Below, one piece after another: positions 32,091 through 44,840 of a DNA stretch of 64,000 nucleotides; within the stretch, counting starts at the first letter, position 1; every line of letters begins with the position of its first letter. The notes below the pieces were generated by a model that did not search any database, was not told the origin of the DNA, and saw only the letters and a list, made by a program, of their open reading frames with translations. A program made the position numbers and the translations under genes. The stretch is from NCBI GenBank assembly GCA_031213475.1, contig JARUPZ010000006.1, positions 4,460,045-4,524,044 of the forward strand. The letters run 5' to 3'. Source of the DNA: Nereocystis luetkeana. Lineage: Eukaryota; Sar; Phaeophyceae; Laminariales; Laminariaceae.

Positions 32091-33860
32091 CGTGCCCAGG
32101 TACCATCATGGTGCTAGCACCGGAGGCGAAATCACGGTTGCGCGGTACTATATACAAAACCATGAACGTGCACGGACTGTGAAGTTATGCTTTCGCTCGA
32201 TCTTGCCCGGCTCTAGTACTGTGACAGTTTTGTTATGGTGCGTTGCGTTTTAGTGCTAGTAGTGCAATTCATTCAGCGTGAGGATTTGACCAGACAAATA
32301 CGCTGCCACTCGAACATGCCCTGATCGATCTGCTCGGATTTGCTAACATGATAACGTGATGTTACAAGAGATGTCTACGCAGCGCTATAGACATACGTGC
32401 GCATGTTGATTAGCACTATATGCGAGCACCTAATCTTGTGCTACTAACCCCAACCCTATTCCCTAACGAATTGACCGGCCCTTCTACACAAAGGTTGTTA
32501 GGACCCCGCGTTTGGCCTGCCTCGTGGTTAGACGATGTAACATTTAACTATTGTCAGCAAAGTAACATTCTTAGCTTGCCGGTACGTATAATTCGGATAG
32601 GATGTTAGCCTAAATGCGCAAGCCTCTCTCATATTCTGTCAGGGTGTGGCTGTCAGTAAAATTTAAATGCCTGATTTCAACTGTTCAATATTGTGTTCTC
32701 TTAATATTAATAGTCAATCTGGGGCTAACATAATGTCACTGAGCTACAAATCGGGGCGGAGTCGTTTCAACGTAAGGTTAAGACGTTACACTCTGGATAC
32801 TTCCGGGATCTAACATTAGTGGGCTGCGTCAGTGATGAATCAGCGTCGCGGATGTAACATAAATTTAACCGTGTTATCCAATGTCGCCGAGATCCCGGTA
32901 TGCGGCACCTGCAAATGTGCCCCCGCCAGGGGAATATATATAGCATGCCCGGAAACAACATCTCCATACTTTGGGAGGCCCAAACAGGGGATGTGTAGGA
33001 GCGATGCCAGCGCAACAAAACGCCTCTAATACTAGAAACCTCCGCCAGTGCGCTTCCCATCTATAACGTAGTCTGCATTTCGCAAGTACGAGCAAAGCAA
33101 TATATATATACCAGGTACCTTGTATGGTTGATGATGTGAAGTGGGAGATGTGCCCTATCTTCTAGCTTGTGTTACCATATATATGAATTGCATACGAGCT
33201 AACTCAATATGAACATAATGCTAGTGGTTTATCGATCATGTAGATTATTTACCTCACGTGTGTTACGATACAATTAACACTTCGGCTAACATATCAACTA
33301 TATGCTACTCGCAACGGAACAGACAAATCGCAAAAATGGGAACGAAGCCTAAAATGAGAACCAAGCCGTATCTCCAGAACCATGTGGTGTATCAGAGACC
33401 CAAAATGATCCTGCGAAACCCCTTGGCCAGCCCTGTGAGAGGAGCTCGTCAGAACGGTCATGCTCCATCTCGTGCCTTCGGGTGGGCGCAAAAAGCGATA
33501 TACGCTGGCTCTATTGTGATTTCTCTAGATGCTGGCTACCGCGGCGATGCCGAGAACTTCCAGCCTGAGCGACAGCTCATTCGAAGGCTGCTGTACAGCC
33601 CCACAGGACTGTCAACTTTTTTTCTTGGAGTTGTACACAATTGGTTTGCTTTCTAAAAAAAACCGTCCGTTCTCATTTTTTGTTTCGTTCCCATTTTTCC
33701 GTTTTGTCGTTACGAGCCACAGACTACAGCAAAGTATCACCACCTATTCCGTTGAGAATGCGGAATCTAGCTAACATGACAACGAGGTGTTACGCAATCG
33801 GCCTCCAAGATCGTAACGGACCGACACCATACTACCACAATATATTTCAATCAGTTAACG
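32091..33860 (+). repeat. E-repeat copy 2, interrupted by MITE-B
   Basis: This is colinear with copy 1 at an offset of about 2.7 kb and with copy 3 at about 12.7 kb: GGTGCTAGCACCGG at 32107 matches 44867, and the TTTATCGAT..GTTACGAT block at about 33226 matches 45946. The MITE-B at 33319-33709 interrupts it; copy 3 reads straight through to GAGCCACAGAC at about 46018, so it is the empty site. Confidence 0.5.
33319..33709 (+). mobile_element. MITE-B copy 1
   Basis: The element is about 390 bp with subterminal inverted repeats (ACAGACAAATCGCAAAAATG at the left; CATTTTTCCGTTTTGTCGT at the right; then GGGAACGAA and ATGAGAAC blocks at both ends). It is about 96 percent identical to the inverted copy at 42579-42970. 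Both keep an open frame of about 110 codons, but most differences between them change the amino acid, so I judge the frame fortuitous or relaxed. No transposase is visible. Confidence 0.85.
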
Positions 33861-36030
33861 TAGTGATGTAACGCAGACGAAAATATCACTCTAACCCTGA
33901 CACTGTTGTGGAACGCTAAGCGCAACGTTATCCGATGTGTAGAATCTTGTAGAATTTATCGTAGCAAATTAGCTTAACAGTATCGGATCTAGTCATTATC
34001 CGATAAATGTGTTACCAACGGCATTTATTTTCCCCGTGTGGAATTGATACGCTGATACCTCATCAAGGTTGAAGACTCGAAGGGCCAAGAACGAAGGTAC
34101 ATATATATATCCAATCTCCCGGAGTACCGCTGTGGATTCTCGCAAAGAGTTGCAATGAAGGAATGTCCACAGTAGTAGCCGCTCCTCACATCTCCATTAT
34201 TACTCTTTTCTATCAAACGTAACCGTTCGTTGTTGCGTTGCGGGTCTTCATCCTCGAAGTTTCTTCTTCGTTAGGTCAAAACTCAGAAATAAATGTTCAT
34301 CCTGCCTGCACATAAAATGTATCTCCCCCAATACTGTGCGCGCTGTGGATACATCATGTAACGGGTCCACCTCCAAGATCACACAGACCGCTATACAATA
34401 TGTATCTTCAACATGTCCTTCCACGTATTGTACCGCAAAAACTGTCACATTTCCGTTTCGTAGAGCCATACATATATTTCACGACACTCCGAACAAAGAG
34501 TGTTTTATTTGGGGACCCATTTCCGGCTGGTTCGGTCTGGCTGAGGCCGACTTTCCAAAGCGGACGACGTCCACTTACCAGGTAACCAGTGTTTTTTGCA
34601 GTTCTGCACAAATCCTCAAAACCGAATTTGGCATTGCCCATCGCCCATCACAACAACTTGCCAACAACGACCGCCGAGCATGGCTGCCCGGCCCCACACA
34701 CCGAGCGTCTATCCACACAGAACAACACACAGCATCCCCTCGTGCCCGCTGCGTCGTCAGTGAGACCCGCCCTGTTGTCCTTCTGCTTTACCGTCTCTGG
34801 GGAATGTCGCAATAGTCTTATAGTTACATCAACGCTACCCCCAGTGTGTTCCATGTAACCCCACTAGCTTCGTCGAGGGAACGAATGGCATGTGGGTAGA
34901 CAGCAACAACCTCAAGGCGCAGACTCTGTCAACGACAGCAACTACCAGGCATCGCGAGAATGGAGCAAGACCGACTGAGGGGCGAAGCTAGAACACAGCG
35001 CCGGACCAAATCTCAGAGTTCCGCCTCGGGAACTTGGTTGCGGTGCTGCTGCTGTATCGCGCTCGAGACTCCCAAATTGCGTTTGGGCCCCCTGAGTTGC
35101 GTTCTGCTACGAGATTAGTTTCGGCCCTGCGTGTTGGGTGTCCAGGCTGTTTTAGGCTACCCTTGTGTTCCTTGTGCCGGACGACCCAACTCGTCGGTAC
35201 GCTGGCATCGAAGCTTGTCTCATGAGTTCGCCGTGTTGTGGTTTTGCGCGATGGGCTCCGAGATGTGTTCTACTGCGCTCGGGCTGTTTGTGTTGCATTT
35301 GATTTTACTCGTACTGGTGGATAATGTGGCGGACAACCTGCCAACAGCGCCGCCACCAAGGCTGGGTCGATTCTTATCCGAACAGAAATTCCACCAATGC
35401 TCACAAGTTTGACGGCAGCGACAAACCTGCTGCGCGGCTTCCTGACGACACCCATACTGTAATATCTTGACACAACCGAAGACACTTGATCAAGTGTGCC
35501 GCGGTAGGGGTAACCCCCAATCCGTCTACCGTGGTCACTTGGGAAGCTCTGTATCTCTCCCAAAAAGGGACAACAAACGAGCAGTTCCTACGGCGTTGGT
35601 ATACGACCGATATTTTTCGCAATACGTGAACTGCATTCTAACGGCATCGAGGTGTTCCTCGATGGAGGAGCCCCGCCAGTGAGAAGCGTTTTTGACTAAA
35701 CAAAGTGCCACCCTTGTCGCAACAATCGCAACACGGACCTCAACGCTGGGATACCTTTACATACGTACGTGTACAATACCGACGAAAAAAGGTAATTTGC
35801 TTGAATCCCGCCTGAACCATTGAGTTGTTTGTCTGCGTCGGCAGGAGTGAGAACACATACAATCTGAATTACACGATTTTCAAAGACCTCTCGTCTCCCA
35901 TGACGACGTTGGTTCACCTTGAATAAGATTACCCTCGTCGTCACACGAGTTCCGTAAAATACGCGTGTCTTACATAATTTAGGAAAATACCGGCTGAAAC
36001 GGAATGCCGTTGAGCGCTATTCGTTTGTCA
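33861..36030. other. No gene seen
   Basis: The longest frame is a 159-codon plus-strand frame at 34336-34815 without recognisable domains. The 34.3-35.7 kb interval has more balanced base composition than its surroundings and could hold exons, but I cannot support any. Confidence 0.3.
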
Positions 36031-36032
36031 TA

Positions 36033-36136
36033 TTACGGGGGACCATATTGAATAGGACCTACGGTACGAACGAAAACCTTGACGTAGCAGTTTTTGCTAA
36101 CAATATTTGGTCCTATTTACTATGGTCCCCCGATAT
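36033..36136 (+). mobile_element. MITE-A copy 5
   Basis: The left end is TTACGGGGGACCATATTGAA with TA before it, the interior AAAACC and AACAATATTTGGTCC blocks are present, and the right end is slightly rearranged (CCCCCGATATGATA). About 104 bp. Confidence 0.9.
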
Positions 36137-37945
36137 GATAGTAGTAAGAAGCCCCCGCAAGCACCACTGGATTTGCTAAAAAACAAATAGCTCTCTGAAT
36201 CACGATTCTCATTGCTTCCTAGTTAGTACGGAAAGTACTACTGAACGTTTTTTCAGAGCTTAGTGGGATGCCAGTGGATTGATGTCCCGCGCGTGTCCTA
36301 CCACAAAGCCTCCGTATATAGCGGAAGACCAACAAACTACGAAGGGCCAAGGTAGGGCATACGGAATAGACGACAGCGCAAGGGAGGGGGGATATTTTGA
36401 CAACTGATGGCTCGGGCTTTGTCGACGCCTCCTGCATGGCCATGCACTTTGTCAGACTACTTCTTATTTGCCGTGAGACAAGCCCCAAAGTCAACGTTCT
36501 CTGGTAGCTCGTGTTTAAGGAAAATGGTGCGACGACAGGCTTATCACACGGCGCCTCCAGCTTAACCCTCTTTGGGCGCCCCCGGCGGACGCCCCTCGCC
36601 AGGTTGAGGCGGTGCCCAGCCGTCGCCGAAACAGTAATATGTTCAAGTCAAGTGTACTAGCGTCTGACGGCATCAGTACTGTCACTAACGGGGGCTACGA
36701 GGGCCCCGCACTATCGGCTCGTCTTTACGTATGGCAAGAATACTCGGAAGAGCCATGGCGAGCACCCATCGAGGATTGAAACGCTCCTACAAACATATAC
36801 ACGATTGCACCAGCTTTTAATCTGCTTCTGTTCAGGCGCTTCTATGTCCCGTTGGCTTCACGAAGGAGTCGTGATTTCGTACAAGGAGTGAAGCGTAGAG
36901 AGTAGTTCAAACTCACCCCGGCCGGAGTGGTGAATACCGAATTCGACATGTAGTTAATGTGATATACATATGGATATATATTTTCGCACAATTATCAAAG
37001 ACAGCCTCTGTGATTTCGAGGAATGGCACCCAATATCATCAGCGTGTGAACAGGCCAATAGGTTCGACATAGAGCGAAGCGAGTAATAGGGCAAATATCT
37101 ATGGGAACGCAAAGGCATTTATTAAGATTAGATTCCCCAGCTGTGGAGCGCCGTCGGCCAGACTCATTGGAGCAGAAACGTTGCCTCTTGTGTTATAAAA
37201 TATCTCCCAGCGGTAAAATGATGGGCCTTAACTTCCGTCTCGCCGTCGGCTCTCCCGCCCGACTTCGCCAGCATGGGGACAACGCACCTCGGCAGCTGCA
37301 GACGCCATGGCGGCACAAAACGTTGCGTTGACTATTCGTGAGTCCTTCGTCCCACGTTCTATGTTTTCCTAGGGTAGGATTTCCGAACTAATGATATTTG
37401 AAAGCATTGACAAATCTTGACGTACAGTTTGACATCCCGACGTACATTTATTCAGTGAGTGGAGAGTTGGGGTTGTCCTGTGGGGGTCGCGCTGTCGACC
37501 ATACTCGTGTATCATTAGAGTACGTTTTCAATCTTTCGGGTAGTGTTATACTCGCGAAGCACGTCTCTGGGCTGCGGTGTCAAGCACAGCAGGTTTTTCA
37601 CGTCCGAGCTTCATGATATATACCGGGTAGGGTATCGCGTAACGCGGTGACAGTACATCGAATGCCAGATCAACGGACGTGCACACGCGAAACTGTTTTG
37701 GCTCTGCTTGATATTATCGGCGATGGCGCGGCGACATTGTGATGCGACAAGATGTGCGCATGTACACGCCACAAGCAATCTCACGGTAGGGCACCGCTTG
37801 ATAGGTCAACGTTTTAAGATCCGTTGGCCCCCTCAGGTGAAAAGCTACCAGGTAGTACGACGCCTTCACTGAAATAGTGCAGCTGACATTCGGTTTGGAG
37901 CTAGCGCATGAAAACAGTGAGAAGATAAGAGTGAACGAACGCGAT
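36137..37945. other. No gene seen
   Basis: A 76-codon frame at 37101-37331 contains a CLLC pair that recalls zinc-binding ends of some transposases, but nothing else supports it. The rest has short frames only. Confidence 0.3.
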
Positions 37946-38005
37946 GCAGTAACTTCCTCATGGGGAAAAAGCAAACAGTAACTTCCTCATGGGGGAAAAA
38001 GCAAA
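37946..38005 (+). repeat. Two tandem copies of a 29-30-bp unit
   Basis: CAGTAACTTCCTCATGGGG followed by AAAAAGCAAA occurs twice in immediate succession; the second copy has one extra G. Confidence 0.9.
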
Positions 38006-38179
38006 CTACTCTTTCCGTGGGGTTGCAAAAATATCACGTCAACGGTCTGGGTGGTACAGACTCGTGTGTTGTGGACCTAACATGCGTAGAGAGATCACCA
38101 TCCGCCTACAAGTTACCTTGAACATTTATTAGAACTGTCCATATAACCAATGGGCTTATCGTCCTAATTCTGATATATG

Positions 38180-38210
38180 GGCGGGGGGGGAGGGGGGGGG
38201 GGGGGGGTGG
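38180..38210. repeat. Poly-G tract
   Basis: About 28 bases of G with a single A interruption. It is capable of G-quadruplex formation in principle. Confidence 0.9.
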
Positions 38211-39840
38211 TAATGGCTCCGTAGAGGCATGCTTCTTTATGGGTTTGATCCATGACAACCCATAGAAAACATTTTTGCGATATCGATACAGCTGCCGAAA
38301 ATGGATCGAAACGAGTTAACATATCCGTGTACCAAGAGCAGACATCTACTACGCTCTGTAAGCTGGTAGGCAAGAGTGCGATTAAACCATGGGCGCACGA
38401 TTTATGCTTGCATAGGAGTCATCACAAGAACAACAATATATGGTCTGCTCGGTGGTGGGTATGGCTGTCAGTAATCACGCGTGTGTTACGATATCAACCA
38501 AGGGTTCCGCTGGAACCCTACCACTATGTCATACGCGGCGAATGGGTGTTCGATCTTTGTTTCACCGGATCAACACATCGAAGCACCTTACAGTGCTCTC
38601 AATCGGACCTAAGGTCATTATGGGGTTCTCTGGTTTTGAAGTGTGTTACACCTGCAGCAAGAACGTCGTAGAGAATATTGAATTCCTGTGCAGATGCCGA
38701 CCACTATACCCCGTTTTCAACGGAGACTCCGGTAAGTACAAGGGAGACACCTGTGCAGAAAGGGAGTTCGTACTTCCGCCAGGAGGGATGACTCTCGCCG
38801 CCTGAGAACAAATCATAGTGAGCGAGAATTACACCACCCCAGTTGCGTGCGACAAGCGCTTTTGTTGTGCTCACTGCGTGGTTCGGAGCACCGAAGCACG
38901 GAAACCTCCCCCCCCGAGCCTCGGCGAAATCGACGTGGAGATAAGCGGGCTTGTAGCCATCCGCTGGACTCAACTACAGTATTCTTGACTGAAAACGCGT
39001 TTGCGTCCGCTACTAGAACAAAACACGTATACTGCTGTCTTTCGGGAACCCGTGTCCTGTGAGCATATAAATATGGTTTACATGTATACGCCATCCAGCC
39101 TCACAATCCCAGTCGTCGTTGACGACCAACGCATAGTACACAGTTTCAGCCCAGCTTATCGTGCCTCTGCCGACGTCTAATCGCCCTCACAACGTGGTCA
39201 ACCCCCTTACTCCGTCACTTATCAGCGACAGCATCTATCCATCTCCCAATAGCAACTTAATCACCGACGTACAACTTGCTCCGACTAGAGTAAGATGCAG
39301 GCCGCTATCAATCTGTATACCCCGTTGTGAATGACTTCCGCTGGTACTCTAGCCACACAAGCCTCAACAGGTAGAGAAATATACTACGGTACAGGCCGGG
39401 ATTGAAGGCAGTGCAGGCCGCTATGAGCAAAGACACGAGATAATGTAGGCGCCCTACGACCGTATAACACGCGCTGAGGTATTTGAGTAGACGCATATAC
39501 GAATCTTCACGAACGAAGCGCAACCACAGCGGAGCGAGAGGGGAGGGTTTGGGACGCAGCCAGAGTTGATTAAAAAAACGATCGAGAGCAACATAACCAG
39601 CACACAACGAAGTCACCAATACCTTCAAGGTGATACGGTGGCCCAGGTGGTGGGCATGCCCCCGTGAAAACCACGACGACGCTCAACTTCCATGGGCAAC
39701 AGCCCTGCCCAGGGCGTAGGAGCGCTAGATTGTGATGCACAGCCATGGCTCATACCAAGAAGGCTGGACGGCCGGAAGCAACCGATCACAAAGCCAAATA
39801 TCCGAATGGTGTTGATGTCGTTTGAAATAATGCCAAATTA
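38211..39840. other. No gene seen
   Basis: Overlapping frames of 90-140 codons at 38252-38805 show no recognisable domain and no splice support. No shared repeat was noticed. Confidence 0.3.
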
Positions 39841-40260
39841 TTCATTTACACATCACAACTGAAGCACATCGTGCCCGTCAAACAGGAGGAAGTCAAATCT
39901 CGCACGAGTTCGAAACTAATCCAATGGGGCTGTTCACGGAAGATAAAACGAACCAGAATACAAAGTAGAACGAGCTGAAGTAAATAATATAAAATCAACC
40001 GAAGCACAGCTAACGTCGAAGCAGATGAGGTCAAATCAAACCCCAATGAGGAACAAGCTATAAACAAGACACGAAAAAAGTCAAGCACAAGCAGAATACA
40101 AACCAACGAAAAAAAAACTAATTTCGAACGAGCTGAACAGAACCACCGTAAGAAAAACGAATGACATAAACGAAAAACAAAAAAAAACAAAATGAGAACA
40201 GAGAGGAATAGGAAACGGAGAAAACAGAAGAAGGGGAAAGCGAACAACAGGTAATGAGGG
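39841..40260. other. A-rich strand-asymmetric tract with internal duplication
   Basis: The plus strand is A-rich and T-poor. GAACGAGCTGAA occurs at 39969 and 40126, suggesting a degenerate duplicate of about 155 bp. A 170-codon minus-strand frame over it is Phe/Leu-rich purely from composition. Confidence 0.5.
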
Positions 40261-40789
40261 TGACCGGGTGGCCCTCCTCTGGGTACGTATGGTACTGCAC
40301 ACCACCTATCCAAAATATGACGACACGCTAATAATCGAAGAACCGCCTCATGCAGCACAGATCCATGACAGGGTAGTGGCGAGAAAAGAGCGGGGGGGGG
40401 GGTACGAGGGAACGCCGTGTGGTATGGTTCGCGAGAACATCACTGCCCGCATAGCACACATTTCTGTACATATTGTTCACCTCGCCTGTGCGAAGAACTC
40501 CCGAACAACAAAGCCAGCCGTTTCCCCTTCTCGCCGTTATCAGATACAAGTAGGGGTGTGATGACCCCACGCACAAGAATGTTGGCGCAAAATACCATAT
40601 ATTTTCCCTCGTAAGGTAGGCCTGCTTGGTGGGAAGACCTGAGCCGTAGGGCACTACTAGTTGAACCACCATGACGTGGCGATCACGGACATGTGTGATT
40701 GGCCGAACAGTGCAGCGTTTAGAATGCAAAATCGTTGTCGTCAATGGACGAAGCGGAGCTGGCGATAAGGAGCACACTCCCATAGATAA

Positions 40790-41815
40790 TCGTCCTCGTC
40801 ACCCAACACAACGAGTTTTACGAAAGCACCATAAAGTCTGTTGACGTAACCAAGATATGTTGGCAAACCTTGCTAGATGAAAAACGCCGGATCAGAGAAC
40901 TTGAACCCTCCATAATTTCACAATGTGCCAGCATTTCCGCCACACTCTGCCGCGCAGACTTTCAGCAGAGCCGTTCCTTGGTCCGCGCTCGATCCGCGAA
41001 CCTGAACTGTGATCCGGCTGCGTTGCTGAGGGCACCACCGTCGTGAGCCCAGAGAGCTTCGAACATTCCGTCTCCTTTGTAATCGACATCACCATGGGTG
41101 TAGAGGCCTCCGCGGTCGCCACGGTATCGCCTGCGTTGGACACATATATAATCTTCCACTCACAGTAAAACAACTCAGAGCCCTCGACGGCGACGAACAG
41201 CACAGCGCCATCCCCTGGTGTGCACTCCCAGACGCCCGCTACTTCGCGGTCTTAGAACGTTGCGTCACCGCCACCTTGAGGAAACCGTTCGCGTAGAGAA
41301 ATCCACCCTCTATTATTAGGTGGTGGACATAGTCAAAGTCCCCCTCTTTCGCGCTGAGTATGCCGACGAAACAGTCAAGAAGGGGGCGGTCGAGTCCTCT
41401 CCAACTAGCACCCCCCCTCCGTCGACGTCGTGCTCCGCCCGCCCGTTGGACACCACATTCGCTCATCAAATCAACCTTGCTCCCACTCAAGCCACCACTA
41501 TTTTTTCGATCCTGGAGTTCGCGAACGATATCAATGTCCTCCTCACTTCACTTCACCGTAAGAGCGTCTGAGTCCGTGGTACTAATCGTGGTGGCGGTGA
41601 CGCGGTCGATGCATTGGACGGGGTGCAACATTGTATTACGCCATCTAGGATCTTCGTCAACTCGAATGCCACCTGTAGCTGCACGAACGTTCCCCCAACC
41701 ACGTAGGCTGAACCGGGTGGCAGCAAGAGCAGCGCAGAGCTTGATACCAACCAGGGCCTATCAGCAGGGGTACCGCAGCGCTGGATGCGAGGCACGACGC
41801 TGCAAGCCGTTCACA
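40790..41815 (-). pseudogene. Pmp-like repeat protein, full-length but frameshifted
   Basis: Homology to 11903-13060 runs the length of that gene but switches frame repeatedly. In order on the minus strand: a hydrophobic leader, LQVAFELTKILDGV, CIDRVTATTIS, then RLI-stop-ANV, VDGGGVLVGEDSTAPFL, EGGFLYANGFLKV, PGDGAVLFV, KIIYVSNAGDT, GGLYTHGDVDYKGDGMFEAL, GGALSNAAGSQF and NYGGFKFSDPAFFI. Stops and shifts near 41640, 41575, 41450 and 41260 rule out translation as one protein. It shares CGGCTTGCAG (41800-41809) with the intact gene at the 5' limit of homology. Confidence 0.8.
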
Positions 41816-42578
41816 CGAAAAGCGGGAACACAGTAATATACAACAACATAAAACACGAGTAGTAGTAGCGATACATACCACAATTACTTTTGTGGCGGAG
41901 GGATAATAACTTACCTCTATGACTACGCTTGTTAAAGTCGTGCAAGATAACCCGTGCCTCGTACAATTTTCGTGTACAACTACGGAGGACAACAATCGAC
42001 GAACCAGTAGACACACAGTGGTAACAGAAATAGTCGGGAACCGGAACTCCGCACCCTCCAGCGGTAGTAGACGTCGGGAACAGGCATCGAGCACGGTACG
42101 GGTCGGGATATCGTAGTCGGGAACATAATACCACACGCATTCCCGTTCCCTTCAAGTCCCGTTCCCGTTCCGAGCGCATTCTTCCGTCCCGACATTCACC
42201 GCGCGTTCCCAGGGAAAATTGAGAGTAGGAAGTTGTTGGGGGTGCGTTAAGCGCGGTTGAATGTCGATCTGCAGGAAGCATGATTTGATACGTGAAATAT
42301 TCGGGAGCTAGATCGCCTATGATTGAGATTGAACCACCCTTCTTCATTAGAGAGTGCAGGACTCACAGAAGAATGGTTTCGGCTCTCTGTTTTTTGTGGT
42401 CTTGTATTCTACTGCTCTACTCGGGTTGTCCATGCCCGATTACGGTATTCATGATGTAAACATGAGTGAACTCTTATACGCCTGCTGTCTCCGACCATGC
42501 CACGATGTGTGTGATCGTCGACGATATACCTGGTACGATACACATTTATCAACAATGTATGGTCTGGATCACCAGGTA
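41816..42578. other. No gene seen; TCCCGTTCC-rich stretch
   Basis: At 42120-42215 the words TTCCCGTTCCC and GTCCCG recur, reminiscent of the ACGGGA-rich stretch at 24750. No coding support. Confidence 0.35.
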
Positions 42579-42970
42579 CAGACAAATCGGAAAAATGGGA
42601 ACGAAACTCAAAATGAGAACGGACGTTTTTTTTCAGAAAGCCAACCAATTGTGTACAACTCCAAGAAAAACAGTTGGCAGTCCTGTGGGGCTGTACAGCA
42701 GCCTTCGAATGAGCTGTCGCTCAGGCTGGAAGTCCTCGGCATCGCCGCGGTAGCCAGCATCTAGAGAAATCACAATAGAGCCAGCGTATATCGCTTTCTG
42801 CGCCCACCCGAAGGCACGAGATGGAGCATGACCGTTCTGACGAGTTCCTCTCACAGGGCTGGCCAAGGGGTTTCGCAGGATCATTTCGGTTATCTGATAC
42901 ACCACATGGTTCTGGAGATACGGCTTGGCTCTCATTTTAGGCTTCGTTCCCATTTTTCCGATTTGTCTGT
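42579..42970 (-). mobile_element. MITE-B copy 2
   Basis: An inverted, better-preserved copy. ACAGACAAATCGG at 42579 and its exact reverse complement at the right end form a perfect 13-bp terminal repeat, extended inward by AAAAATGGGAACGAA blocks. Differences from copy 1 number roughly fifteen. A clear target duplication is not visible. Confidence 0.85.
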
Positions 42971-44254
42971 TAAAGGTACTGTACATATTTTTCTGGGTTG
43001 GATTGGAGTTGTACATACCCTGAAATGTCCGGTCGGCAGGTTAAGATTCGAAGCGTTTTATGGTAGTCTAGAGGGCGTGTCACATTTGGGACTAAAACTT
43101 TCTGAGCCATCTAGGCGTCGTTACCGAGCGCCAGTTAAAGGATCAGTATGCAACTCGTGCTTTACAATAGTCGGGAATTCATGCGCACGTACACGTACGA
43201 CATGTGTGTGGTACCAGTCGTACTTTTAATCCGTAATAATACTTTGGGGGCCGACTCGGTAAAAATAGGGTGAACCTCAATCGTAAAATGCCTAATTTAT
43301 TCATGAAGATGATATGCACGGAAATCACAGAAGGTCGGGATCAGTCTAAGGGGTAATAGGAATTTTTATTTGTCAAGGCTATTGTGGGTTATGCGATGTG
43401 TCCCAACGCAGATGATGGCCGAAGCTGACGCCCACCGACGTTCGTTGATGCTGTACCTCGGAGAGCTTGTAGCAGCAAAAAGTACGGCAGTACGTCAGTG
43501 CAGAAGACGATGCTTCGGTGGTGTAAATACAGCGCTTGCGGCAAACACACGCAAATAGAACGGAAAGACTGGTGGTGCGTAGTCTAAGCAGGACGATGTC
43601 AGTACCCAGGAGTTGGCAAGGGCAGCTACGGTACCTATATAAACCAGAGAGATCACGAAGAGTGAGACTCGTCTACCCGGCATCATCGCGTATTCTACGA
43701 ATGCCCACACTAACTCCTTCGCATACGTTACATGCCAACCGGCACTAATCATACCGATCACACATGTTTCTACTACATGAAGCACATACACTACTGCACA
43801 CCACTGCATAGAACAGTGCTACTGAACAATGATCACAATCACTTGCGAAGCTGAGCATCAACTCTTAATCAGTCGAACTCACAGCTGATGTATTTCATAA
43901 GTATATAAAAACATAAGGGAGATGGGTCGGCATTTCCATATCAAAGCAATATATGTATTTTTTATGCCACCTGTAACCGACACATCTATCTGCTGTGGCA
44001 CATCTTCATGCCTTTAAAAAATCGCGTCTCCGCGTGACACGCAACAACATTAAAAGCCGACACGTTCCATCTTTCGTACACAACTGCTGCCGCTATTTTG
44101 ACCCCGGAACAGGGTAGTGATCCAGTATAGATGACGCCTATTGTTTGTACGAATCAAGACACAGGCGCGTGGCTGAAATTTGTGCATAGGAATACGTGTT
44201 TGTTTGTTTGTTTGTATGTATGTTTTTTTACATCACTTTTACTTTCCAGCCTAG
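42971..44254. other. No gene seen
   Basis: Short frames only. A TTTG microsatellite lies at 44199-44215, and a CTCACAGCTGATG block at about 43870 echoes the 26.5-kb duplication. Confidence 0.35.
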
Positions 44255-44430
44255 CTCGTAGGAGGTTTTACCCTCGGCGATCTTCTGGACTAGCCGTGGT
44301 CCCATGTGTTGTCCCTTCTCCCCTCCGGTACGTGCCTTTATTGCTTGTCGCGCAGAGGGTTCAGCATTCCCACTGCTTGTCGATTTTCTTCGGATTTAGC
44401 TAACTCACGCTCTCGCGTTTTCCGCTAATC
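44255..44430 (-). repeat. SINE-1 copy 2 (headless)
   Basis: Shares with 53812-54005 the blocks GCGATCTTC, AGCCGTGGTC, GTGTTGTC.CTTCTCCC, ACGTGCC, GGGTTCAGCATTCCCACTG and CTCGCGTTTTCCGCT in order. The tRNA-like head is absent. Confidence 0.65.
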
Positions 44431-44840
44431 CATTTCTTCATGCAAGAATTGTGTTTTACAAAAATACGTGGTATGAATACTCGCACAACGACTCTAGAAA
44501 CAACGTCAACCCGCCTTCCATATTGGTACTTTTCGTGTTAAGTGTCTTATCATGTAGTGGCAGTACCACTGCCATTCAGCCGGTGTTGTACTCGTAGCTC
44601 CACATGTTACGTGGCACACAATAGGCGCTAGCTTTTAACGCTAGCCGTAAACGCCTCGAAAGCAAGGGGCTAAGCTTCGCCGCAGGCGATTGTTTTTTGG
44701 GTCAAGACACGTTTACAAGCAAAAACCAAACTATTACGTCCACGCCGGGCATACCTGAGTATAAGGTTTGGGGGGGTTACTTCATCGTTCGTGTATAGAA
44801 AAGCATTGTTATCTTTCAGCTGAAACTAAACTTTACACAC
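44431..44840. other. No gene seen
   Basis: Short frames only. A GCTAGC-flanked inverted pair lies at about 44628-44645. Confidence 0.35.

Noticed and set aside
33258..33656. The 110-codon frame kept in both MITE-B copies as a gene
   Set aside because: Most differences between the two copies change the amino acid, there is no recognisable domain, and the frame runs from one terminal repeat nearly to the other.
37101..37331. The zinc-binding C-terminus of a transposase
   Set aside because: Only a single CLLC pair supports it; the second pair of ligands and any upstream catalytic motif are missing.
39846..40358. A 170-codon hydrophobic minus-strand frame resembling a membrane protein
   Set aside because: The Phe/Leu/Cys content follows directly from the A-rich, T-poor plus strand; the same effect is seen at 27.1-27.4 kb.
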